From assembly GCA_009843005.1 (NCBI GenBank), contig VYEH01000156.1, positions 1 to 7,633 on the forward strand: a stretch of DNA of 7,633 nucleotides, written 5' to 3'. Each line of letters begins with the position of its first letter. The stretch's first letter is position 1. The position numbers and the translations under genes are program-made. A model generated the notes under the pieces. The model did not search any database. It was not told the DNA's origin and saw nothing but the letters and a program-made list of their open reading frames with translations. Positions 1 through 6,367 of the stretch are shown here, in pieces. Origin of the DNA: Pseudomonadota bacterium. Its GTDB lineage: Bacteria > Pseudomonadota > Gammaproteobacteria > Steroidobacterales > Rariloculaceae.

Positions 1-897
1 GTGTTGGAGAGGGCGGTCAACTATGACGGCATCATACTCGGAACGCAGTCACACGCCGATTACCCGGCCCCGGAGGAAGGCGGACGAAATGTCTCCGCCG
101 GATTCAGAGTCGGCCTGGACCTGTATGCGAACATCCGTCCAGCGCGTACACGTCCCTTCCTGCCCACCAATCTCGCGCCCGGCAAGTCGATGGATCTCAT
201 CATCATGCGCGAAGCCACCGAAGGCTTTTACCCCGACCGCAACATGACTCGTGGATGGGGCGAAGTCATGCCCAATCCCGACATGGCCTTGTCGACGCGC
301 AAGATCACGCGTCATTGCAGCGAACGCATTGCACGGCGCGCGTTCGAGTGGGCGACGATTCGCAGGAACAAGGTCACTGCAATCCACAAGGCCAATAGTT
401 TTCATATGACGGACGGCCTGTTTCTTGAGGCCGTCAATGATGTCGCGAAGGAGTTTCCGGACGTCGAGCTCGAGGATCTTCTCGTAGACGCGGCTGCGGC
501 ACACCTGGTGCGCACTCCGGAGGCATTCGATGTTCTAGTCGCCACCAATTTGTACGGGGACATACTGAGCGACCTGACCGGCGAGTTGTCGGGCAGCCTT
601 GGATTGGCTGGCTCCGTGATGGCCAGCGACACGCTTTGCTGCGCGCAGGCGCAGCACGGTTCCGCGCCGGATATCGCCGGCAAGGACATCGCGAACCCAA
701 CAGCCATGATGCTGTCGATAGCCATGCTCCTGTCATGGGTCGGCAATAACAGGGATCTGCCAAACTACCTGGAAGCCGGAGGCGCAATGAGCGCGGCCGT
801 CGACGAGACGCTCGAGAATCCTGACGTCAGGACGAAAGACCTCGGGGGTAGCGCATCGACCACGACGTTTGCTGAAGCAGTCGCAGGAGTACTTTGA
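1..897 (+). CDS. Isocitrate/isopropylmalate dehydrogenase family protein (tartrate/D-malate dehydrogenase-like), 5' partial
   Basis: A cytosolic NAD(P)-dependent dehydrogenase that oxidises a beta-hydroxy acid, often with decarboxylation. The visible 298 residues carry the family core in order: substrate-binding arginines in GFR and ANIRP (R36, R46), R70 with the TEGFY segment holding the catalytic tyrosine (Y78), the catalytic lysine in HKAN (K130), and metal-binding aspartates in LLVDAAA (D163) and NLYGDILSD (D187, D191). HGSAPDIAGK (219-228) is the coenzyme-side loop. Family members run to about 350 residues, and the protein begins at the strand just before the substrate region, so roughly 60 N-terminal residues lie upstream. 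The GTG at base 1 is therefore probably an internal valine codon. The next gene starts 15 bp downstream. The substrate cannot be read from sequence. Next to an acid-sugar kinase and decarboxylase, a C4 hydroxy acid such as threonate, erythronate, tartrate or malate is the natural guess. Family call sure; substrate inferred. Confidence 0.9.
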   Translation: MLERAVNYDGIILGTQSHADYPAPEEGGRNVSAGFRVGLDLYANIRPARTRPFLPTNLAPGKSMDLIIMREATEGFYPDRNMTRGWGEVMPNPDMALSTRKITRHCSERIARRAFEWATIRRNKVTAIHKANSFHMTDGLFLEAVNDVAKEFPDVELEDLLVDAAAAHLVRTPEAFDVLVATNLYGDILSDLTGELSGSLGLAGSVMASDTLCCAQAQHGSAPDIAGKDIANPTAMMLSIAMLLSWVGNNRDLPNYLEAGGAMSAAVDETLENPDVRTKDLGGSASTTTFAEAVAGVL

Positions 898-912
898 CCC
901 GCGCACCGCCCG

Positions 913-1575
913 ATGGACCGTACCAGGATCGCAGTCATTCACGCGACACACGCGTCTACAACACCGGTTGCCGAAGCGTTTGCGCGGGGGTGGAGTGACG
1001 CGGAGGTCACGAATATCCTCGACGACGGCTTGTCGAGGGATCGTCAGCGCCAGCCGCATTTGACAGACAGTCTTCGCAAGAGGATCCAGGGTCTTGCAAC
1101 TTACGCATACGATAGCGGTGCGGATGCGGTCTTGTTCGCCTGCTCGTCGTTCGGTGAAGCAATTGACGGGGCGGCCAGGCAAATCCCAATTCCAATTCTC
1201 AAGCCGAACGAAGCCATGTTCCGCGCCGCAATCGCGTACGGTGATGACCTGGCGCTGCTCGTCACGTTTGAGCCGGCGGGGCCTGCGATGGCGGCTGAGT
1301 TTGAAGAACTCGGTGAGCTGGAGAACCATTCGGCACAGTTGACAACCGTGTACGTTCCCGATGCGCTGGGTGCACTGCATCGAGGCGATTTGGCGACGCA
1401 CGACTCACTGATTGCGAGCGCTGCCGGTGAGGTTTCCGGCGCGTCTGCGATCTTGCTCGGGCAGTTCTCAATGGCGTCGGCCGCGGTGGCATGCGCTCAG
1501 GCCACGGGCACGCCCATTCTTTCCAGCCCGGATGCGGCGGTCAGGCAGCTCCGCGCCTTGCACCACAAGAACTGA
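913..1575 (+). CDS. Asp/Glu/hydantoin racemase-fold protein lacking the second catalytic cysteine
   Basis: A 220-residue cytosolic protein of the aspartate/glutamate/hydantoin racemase superfamily, normal in length. The N-terminal strand RIAVIHATHAS leads to the first active-site motif FACSSFG with Cys77. In the mirror-image second motif, where racemases have LGC, the sequence reads ILLGQFSMA, so Gln184 replaces the second catalytic cysteine. Two-base racemisation is therefore unlikely. One-cysteine relatives such as arylmalonate decarboxylase act as decarboxylases, and the fold also serves isomerases. From memory, a Gln at this place is shared by a subfamily usually annotated only as a racemase-family protein. 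The ATG is the first start after an in-frame run without alternatives. No close Shine-Dalgarno is seen (an AGGAG at 885-889 is 23 bases away), so translation is probably coupled to the upstream gene, which ends 15 bp before. Context suggests isomerisation or epimerisation of an acid-sugar intermediate, perhaps in place of OtnI. That role is inference. Confidence 0.85.
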   Translation: MDRTRIAVIHATHASTTPVAEAFARGWSDAEVTNILDDGLSRDRQRQPHLTDSLRKRIQGLATYAYDSGADAVLFACSSFGEAIDGAARQIPIPILKPNEAMFRAAIAYGDDLALLVTFEPAGPAMAAEFEELGELENHSAQLTTVYVPDALGALHRGDLATHDSLIASAAGEVSGASAILLGQFSMASAAVACAQATGTPILSSPDAAVRQLRALHHKN

Positions 1576-1587
1576 CGGTGTGTCGCC

Positions 1588-2883
1588 TTGCTGCTCGGGG
1601 TCATTGCCGACGACTTCACCGGGGCCAGCGATGTCGCGAACGCAATTTCGCGCGGCCTGAACGGTGGCAATGGACTCGCGACTTCGATCTTCATCGGCGT
1701 CCCGGACATCGAAGCCGCGGATTCGGTCGATGCTGGCGTCGTCGCACTGAAAAGCCGGTCGATTCCGCCCGACGATGCGATCGGGCAGTCTTTGCGCGCA
1801 CTCGATTGGCTGCAATCGCAGGGCGCGGAACAAATCGTCTTCAAGTACTGCTCCACTTTCGACTCCACCGCGCAAGGCAACATCGGCCCGGTAGCCGAAG
1901 CGCTCGCCGAGCGGCTTGGCGCGCGAGGTGTCGTTGCTTGTCCCGCATTCCCGGAAAACGGCCGGACCGTCTACCAGGGTCATTTGTTCGTTCACGACAA
2001 GCTGCTTAGCGAGTCGGGTCTCGAGAATCACCCTCTCACCCCCATGACCGACCCCGACATTCGTCGATGGCTTCGTGCACAAACACGATCGTCCGTAGGT
2101 CACGTTCCCCTTCCCATCGTCCGAACTGGAGAAGCAACAGTCGCACATGCCATTGCCGAATGCTCAGCGGCTGGTGACGTCTTGGTGATCACGGATGCTG
2201 TAGACGAAGTCGATCTCGCAACAATCGGCACCGCCGTGGCGAATAGTCCGCTCGTCACGGGAGGCTCGGCCATCGCCGCGGCTCTTGCGCGAAATTTCCC
2301 CCATGCAAGGCGGCGCGGTCGACCAGTTGATCATGCGGTGGCGGTTGATGGCCTGGGAGCTCTTCTCGCCGGAAGCTGCTCCATTGCGACACGCAGACAA
2401 ATCGAGGTTTATGCGAGCCAGCATCCTGTTGTCGAAATTGACGTTGTGGCTGTCATGGAGGGTCGACTCGGGGCTCCCGGACTTTTCGCGTTGCTTGACG
2501 AACACCGCGGCAAGTCCCCTTTGGCATACTCAAGCAACACGCCTGAAGCGGTGCGGGACATACAGGTCGAATACGGAATTGACGAAGTCTCTATCCGGCT
2601 GGATGAGCTGTTCGGGTCTGTGGCGGTGTTGCTCAGGGAGGCCGGCTACAGTCGAATCGTTGTGGCTGGAGGCGAGACGTCGGGCGCCGTCGTCGATGCG
2701 TTGGCGCCTCGAGACCTCGCGGTCGGCCTGGAGATTGACCCCGGCGTACCGGCACTGTTTTCGACACACCATACCGGCAGGTATGCGCTGGCGCTGAAGT
2801 CCGGCAATTTCGGGGCGCCCGAGTTCTTTGAAAAGGCGCTGGCTGCGCTGGCGGGAGACAGCGTCCCTTCCGAAGATACGTAG
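1588..2883 (+). CDS. otnK: Four-carbon acid sugar kinase, 3-oxo-tetronate kinase (OtnK, DUF1537 family)
   Basis: A cytosolic ATP-dependent kinase that phosphorylates 3-oxo-tetronate to 3-oxo-tetronate 4-phosphate in threonate/erythronate catabolism. Its 431 residues match the usual length. The N-terminal substrate domain opens with GVIADDFTGASD (4-15) and continues with KYCSTFDSTAQGNIGP (86-101), ACPAFPENGRTVYQG (117-131) and HPLTPMTDPD (148-157), all hallmark OtnK segments. The C-terminal nucleotide-binding domain has VAGGETSGAVV (359-369) and ALKSGNFG (402-409). The start is TTG: it is the first start codon after the in-frame stop of the preceding gene and puts the conserved first strand right at the N-terminus, as in homologues. 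There is no clear Shine-Dalgarno, which suggests translational coupling across the 12 bp gap. The product is the substrate of the OtnC-type decarboxylase encoded 9 bp downstream. D-threonate kinase (DtnK) is the main alternative in this family, but pairing with OtnC and the segments above favour OtnK. Confidence 0.93.
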   Translation: MLLGVIADDFTGASDVANAISRGLNGGNGLATSIFIGVPDIEAADSVDAGVVALKSRSIPPDDAIGQSLRALDWLQSQGAEQIVFKYCSTFDSTAQGNIGPVAEALAERLGARGVVACPAFPENGRTVYQGHLFVHDKLLSESGLENHPLTPMTDPDIRRWLRAQTRSSVGHVPLPIVRTGEATVAHAIAECSAAGDVLVITDAVDEVDLATIGTAVANSPLVTGGSAIAAALARNFPHARRRGRPVDHAVAVDGLGALLAGSCSIATRRQIEVYASQHPVVEIDVVAVMEGRLGAPGLFALLDEHRGKSPLAYSSNTPEAVRDIQVEYGIDEVSIRLDELFGSVAVLLREAGYSRIVVAGGETSGAVVDALAPRDLAVGLEIDPGVPALFSTHHTGRYALALKSGNFGAPEFFEKALAALAGDSVPSEDT

Positions 2884-2892
2884 TATGTACAT

Positions 2893-3516
2893 GTGAATAC
2901 CGAAGACAAGATTCGCGATGAAATCGTCGAACTCGGCCGTTCGCTGTTTGAACGGGGCCTGACCTCGGGCAGTACGGGTAACCTTTCCGTTCGCCTGAAT
3001 CACGGCGGATACCTTATGACGCCGACAGGCTCGAGCCTGGGCTTCCTCGAGCCCGGCAGGCTGTCGCGCCTGGACGCAGACGGTACCTGGGTCGACGGCG
3101 ACAAACCGACCAAGGAAGCATTTCTGCACCTTGCCATGTACCAGGCGAACCCGCGGACAAATGCGGTGGCTCACCTGCATTCAACCTACTCGGTCTGCCT
3201 TTCATGCCTGCGTGGCGTGGATGCCGAAGACATGATTCCGCCCTTCACACCGTACGTTCTGATGAAAGTGGGCCGCGTTGCGAAAGTCCCCTTTTTCCCG
3301 CCAGGCGATGAGGCTCTCGGCCCGGTGATTCGGGAGAAGGCGCAGACCCATTCCGGCATCATCATCGCCAATCACGGGCCCGTCGTCGCGGCGGAGTCCA
3401 TACGCGCCGCGGTCTTCGGCGTGGAGGAAGTTGAAGAAAGCGCGAAACTTGCCTATCTTCTTCGCAACGAAGATGCCGATCTCATTCCCGAGGAATTCAG
3501 GCAGGCGCTTCTGTAG
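2893..3516 (+). CDS. otnC: Class II aldolase/adducin family, 3-oxo-tetronate 4-phosphate decarboxylase (OtnC)
   Basis: A cytosolic zinc-dependent enzyme of the L-fuculose-phosphate aldolase fold that decarboxylates 3-oxo-tetronate 4-phosphate to dihydroxyacetone phosphate and CO2. In 207 residues the family motifs appear in order: the phosphate-binding SGSTGNLS (25-32) and TPTGSSLG (43-50), KPTKE with the acid residue Glu75, the zinc ligands His94 and His96 in HLHSTYS, TPYVLMKVG (119-127), and the third zinc ligand His161 in ANHGPVV. The TPYVLMKVG and HLHSTYS segments resemble OtnC more than fuculose or ribulose-phosphate enzymes. The start is GTG, the only start that places the first helix correctly. 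An ATG at 2885 and another at 2891 are out of frame and form a three-codon stretch ending in TGA over the GTG. The stop is TAG. It follows the kinase by 9 bp, so the two enzymes of consecutive steps are almost certainly co-translated. Confidence 0.92.
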   Translation: MNTEDKIRDEIVELGRSLFERGLTSGSTGNLSVRLNHGGYLMTPTGSSLGFLEPGRLSRLDADGTWVDGDKPTKEAFLHLAMYQANPRTNAVAHLHSTYSVCLSCLRGVDAEDMIPPFTPYVLMKVGRVAKVPFFPPGDEALGPVIREKAQTHSGIIIANHGPVVAAESIRAAVFGVEEVEESAKLAYLLRNEDADLIPEEFRQALL

Positions 3517-3529
3517 CCTGCTGCCCGTC

Positions 3530-3534
3530 AGGAG
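3530..3534 (+). promoter_or_regulatory. Shine-Dalgarno AGGAG for the PhoD-like gene
   Basis: AGGAG lies six bases before the ATG at 3541. It is the only strong ribosome-binding site in the + strand cluster. The last gene can therefore be translated independently of the four before it, although its 24 bp distance from the upstream stop still fits one transcript. Confidence 0.75.
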
Positions 3535-3540
3535 ATCTCA

Positions 3541-5124
3541 ATGGATCGCAGAGAATTTCTTCACAAGGCCACCCTGCTCTCGTCCTCTGCGCTTCTTGCG
3601 GCTCCGGGGCGCACCCAAACAAATTCGTCCGAAGAGCGAATCCAGCACCTGATTCCCCTCACAAACCACGAAAGCATCCTCATCAAGGCATCGTTCATGG
3701 AGCCACAGCGTTCGCCGCTGCTCAGGATCGGCTCGAAGGGCTACGAGGGCCGCCAGCGCGACACATTCGGTCGATTCTGGTCTTTTCATGCGACTGGCCT
3801 GGAGAGTGACACCCAGTATGAACTCTCCCTGCAAACGTCTGCTGGCGAACGGTTGATGGAAAGTTGGCCGCTGCGCACGGCGCCGGCATTGGGCTCGCGC
3901 CCGGAGCGCCTGAGAGCGCTGGTCTACACTTGCGCGGGCGGCCCCGACAATGCGCAATGGCTGAATGGCGAGTGGCGATATCTGCCAGTTTCCACTCGCC
4001 GGAGATTGCTGCGCAGAGCTCTTGAGTTCGAGCCGGATGTCGCGATCGCCGTAGGCGACCAAACCTACTGGGATCAGACGCTTTCTCCCAGAAAACGGGT
4101 CGGCGACTATGCCCTGAATTGGGAGCGAATCTATGGCAAGTACGGCGCGTTCGACAAAGACGAGCCGGTCTTTGGAGCGGCCAACGAAATCACCTTGACA
4201 GGGTGTCTGGACGAACAAATAGCAAGTCTCTATGGCGCTGACTTCCGGTCTGTCCCGACCATTCTCACCCAGGACGATCACGACTACTTCGAAAACGATG
4301 AGGGTACCGACGAGTTTGTGACCTTTCCTCCCAGGAATTTCAGTGCCCGCCTCGCCCGGGCGCAACAGAGTCTTTACTTTCCCGAGTTCCTTCCCGACCC
4401 CAATCGCCCGACTCATCTCGCCGGTTCGCATCGCGACGGCATCAGCGAGTCATATGGTTCTTTTCGTTGGGGAGCGCTCGCAGAATTTCTCCTGTACGAT
4501 TGCCGCCGCTTCATTACCCTCTCCGGGCCGACGGCGAACTTTGTCGAAGAGGATACCGAGCGCTGGCTTATCGCCCGCACTCTGGATGAAGAGACGCTTC
4601 GGCATGTAGTGCACGTACCGTCGACGCCGGTAGGATGGACGGCCGGCAAATGGGGCGAGTGGTATCCGGATGTCCTTCAGCCGGATGGTGGCCTCGGAAT
4701 CGAGGTACCAAAGCCGTATTGGCAATCGGGATGGTTCGAACAGCACCAACGGCTCTTGTCCGCCATCGGCGGGCAGAAAATCAGGTTGCCGATAGTCGTT
4801 TCGGGCGATATGCACGCGGTCGCAGCCGGGCAAGTCATCAAGTCCGGGGAGATGGGGTTCGAGGCTCCCGTCAATACGTTCCTGTCCGGGTCGATCGGAA
4901 CGGGGAATGGCTGGCCAAGCGTTGCTCGTGGAATCGGCGCGACTCCGCCACGTCAGGTCACGGTGCATGAGAAGGTCACGCCTGTGGAGCAAAACGGCTT
5001 CACAATTCTGGATATCGATCCCGATGGGATATCCGTCAAGCAGTTTGCCTGGGACCGCGCATCGGGATTAGAGGCTATCGACAGACTCCAGCCTATTTCG
5101 GACATTCGACTGAGTCGTTCGTAA
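3541..5124 (+). CDS. Tat-exported PhoD-like metallophosphatase (alkaline phosphatase D family)
   Basis: A 527-residue extracytoplasmic phosphodiesterase/phosphomonoesterase of the PhoD-like group. The N-terminus DRREFLHKA followed by a short hydrophobic stretch (about 11-21) is a twin-arginine signal, as expected for an enzyme loading metal in the cytoplasm. Residues of about 35-115 look like the beta-sandwich N-terminal domain of PhoD proteins. The catalytic metallophosphoesterase domain follows, with the conserved cysteine in YTCAGG (Cys131), GDQTYWD (172-178, Asp173 and Tyr176), QDDHDYFEND (244-253) and SGDMHAVAAG (421-430). Cys131, Asp173 and Tyr176 are the probable metal ligands by analogy with Bacillus PhoD. 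The Shine-Dalgarno at 3530-3534 supports this ATG. The gene follows the acid-sugar genes by 24 bp and may share their transcript. A link, such as releasing a phosphorylated sugar acid outside the membrane for uptake, is possible but unproven. The substrate cannot be predicted from sequence. Confidence 0.88.
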   Translation: MDRREFLHKATLLSSSALLAAPGRTQTNSSEERIQHLIPLTNHESILIKASFMEPQRSPLLRIGSKGYEGRQRDTFGRFWSFHATGLESDTQYELSLQTSAGERLMESWPLRTAPALGSRPERLRALVYTCAGGPDNAQWLNGEWRYLPVSTRRRLLRRALEFEPDVAIAVGDQTYWDQTLSPRKRVGDYALNWERIYGKYGAFDKDEPVFGAANEITLTGCLDEQIASLYGADFRSVPTILTQDDHDYFENDEGTDEFVTFPPRNFSARLARAQQSLYFPEFLPDPNRPTHLAGSHRDGISESYGSFRWGALAEFLLYDCRRFITLSGPTANFVEEDTERWLIARTLDEETLRHVVHVPSTPVGWTAGKWGEWYPDVLQPDGGLGIEVPKPYWQSGWFEQHQRLLSAIGGQKIRLPIVVSGDMHAVAAGQVIKSGEMGFEAPVNTFLSGSIGTGNGWPSVARGIGATPPRQVTVHEKVTPVEQNGFTILDIDPDGISVKQFAWDRASGLEAIDRLQPISDIRLSRS

Positions 5125-5184
5125 GGCTCTGCAAGCAGCAGTCGTTGCCCTTGTGACGTCGAACCCGGCACTTGGCGGGCATTC
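5125..5184. other. Convergent intergenic gap
   Basis: Sixty bases separate the PhoD-like gene (+) from the P450 gene (-). A bidirectional terminator would be expected here, but I see no stable hairpin followed by a T-run on either strand. CCCG and CGGG at about 5165-5180 could pair only through a four-base stem with an eight-base loop, which is too weak to call. Confidence 0.5.
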
Positions 5185-6351
5185 TCATGTCAAATCCCAT
5201 GCGATGGGCATATTCAGGGGTCCTCTAAATGCCCAGCCGCCAAACACGGTTTCCCCTGCCAACCGCAAGCCCGGAAGCCTCTTGAAGACGTTTGGGACAA
5301 CGACCTCGGCGATCAGGCATTTCGAAGCTGCTGCGCCGGCACAATAGTGCGGGCCCGCACCGAAAGGAATCGAGGCCGAGACATTGCGTGTCACGTCAAA
5401 CACCTCGGGATTGCCAAATTTCCGCTCGTCGCGGTTGGCGGCCCCGAACATGAAAAACGCCCGGTCTTCCGGCTCAAGCGTCACACCGTGCAGTTGAAAT
5501 GTCCTGGCAATGCGCCTTGGCGACATTCCGACCGGAGAAATCCAGCGTGCGTACTCATCGAACACATCTTTCCAGGAGACGGTTCCATTGTTGAGCAGTT
5601 CGTGCTGGTCCGGAAACTTGAGCAACGCCCAAACCATCCCCGAGATCACATCTCGCGGCTCATTCTGGCCGCCCGAGATTGCCAGCTTTACGTTGGCTCT
5701 GACGGACTCTTCCGGCAGCCCGGCCTGAAGCTGCACCGACAACAATGAATTGTCCGGGTTTTCCTCGTACACCGGTATCATTTCATCAATGTAACGATCG
5801 ATCGAGGCCGTACATTCGTTACACACCGCCTCCACTTCGCTGTCGCCGGAATAATTTGCACAGCCATCGATCATTCCCTGGCTGACCCGGTCCATTTCCA
5901 TCCAGGAGATATTGGTCAGGCCCGTTACGATCTTCAGCGCCTCCCCCGAGACCCGCATGGCAATGTCCTTCACCATGTCAGCTTTGCCGAGCGGGTGGAT
6001 TTCATCCAGCATCTTGTCTGTTTCGGCCTGAAATCTCGCCCTCCAATCGTCTTTCACGGTTCGCGGACTGACCGCGGGAAATATGGCCCTGCGTTCCACG
6101 GCGTGATCTTCGCCGTCCTTGCGCATCATGTTCTGGCCCATCAGGCGCTGCATCAGTCCTTCCGGTTGCACCGACGAAAAGACATCGACCTTTTTCTCGT
6201 TCTCGAAAATATCGTCTCGCCGTGTGATCAAGGCCGCGTCCAACTGCGGCACGTAAGCGACGGGAAAATCGTCTCGCATTCGCTTGAGGTCCGGGTAAGG
6301 GTCCCGCCAAAACTCCTTCAGGTCGAGTTCATAGGTTGGAGCGTTTCGCAT
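5185..6351 (-). CDS. Bacterial class I cytochrome P450 with non-canonical I-helix
   Basis: A soluble heme monooxygenase of about 388 residues, the usual size for bacterial P450s that take electrons from a ferredoxin. Numbering here starts two residues earlier, at the TTG at 6357. The C-helix has DGEDHAVERR (81-90), whose His85 and Arg89 fit the HxxxR heme-propionate pair. The K-helix ExxR is EYAR (268-271). The heme loop is FGAGPHYCAG (332-341) with the iron ligand Cys339. The I-helix reads ISGGQNEPRD (227-236), so the usual acid-threonine pair of AGx(D/E)T is replaced by Asn-Glu. I place the start at the ATG at 6351, because AAGG (6361-6364 on this strand) is nine bases from it but only three from the TTG. 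The gene follows the DUF6152 gene by 16 bp, probably as one operon. No ferredoxin or reductase gene is in the window. The substrate is unknown; I cannot assign a CYP family. Confidence 0.93.
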   Translation of the reverse strand: MRNAPTYELDLKEFWRDPYPDLKRMRDDFPVAYVPQLDAALITRRDDIFENEKKVDVFSSVQPEGLMQRLMGQNMMRKDGEDHAVERRAIFPAVSPRTVKDDWRARFQAETDKMLDEIHPLGKADMVKDIAMRVSGEALKIVTGLTNISWMEMDRVSQGMIDGCANYSGDSEVEAVCNECTASIDRYIDEMIPVYEENPDNSLLSVQLQAGLPEESVRANVKLAISGGQNEPRDVISGMVWALLKFPDQHELLNNGTVSWKDVFDEYARWISPVGMSPRRIARTFQLHGVTLEPEDRAFFMFGAANRDERKFGNPEVFDVTRNVSASIPFGAGPHYCAGAAASKCLIAEVVVPNVFKRLPGLRLAGETVFGGWAFRGPLNMPIAWDLT

Positions 6352-6367
6352 GCTCAATTACCTTTCT

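Noticed and set aside
1..3. GTG at base 1 as a true start codon
   Set aside because: The family's N-terminal strand and nucleotide-binding portion are missing, so the gene begins upstream of the window.
733..2148. Long - strand open frames (733-1401 and 1468-2148)
   Set aside because: They are antisense to the racemase-fold and kinase genes, whose motifs are unambiguous.
3538..4431. 297-codon open frame on the - strand
   Set aside because: It lies antisense inside the PhoD-like gene, which has clear motifs and a ribosome-binding site. Its translation shows no recognisable domain and is rich in Arg, Gly and Ala, as expected of a GC-rich shadow frame.
5160..5184. Terminator in the convergent gap
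   Set aside because: Only a four-base stem with a long loop and no T-run could be drawn.
6352..6357. TTG start for the P450 two codons upstream
   Set aside because: AAGG would be only three bases away. The ATG at 6351 has better spacing and is a stronger start codon.
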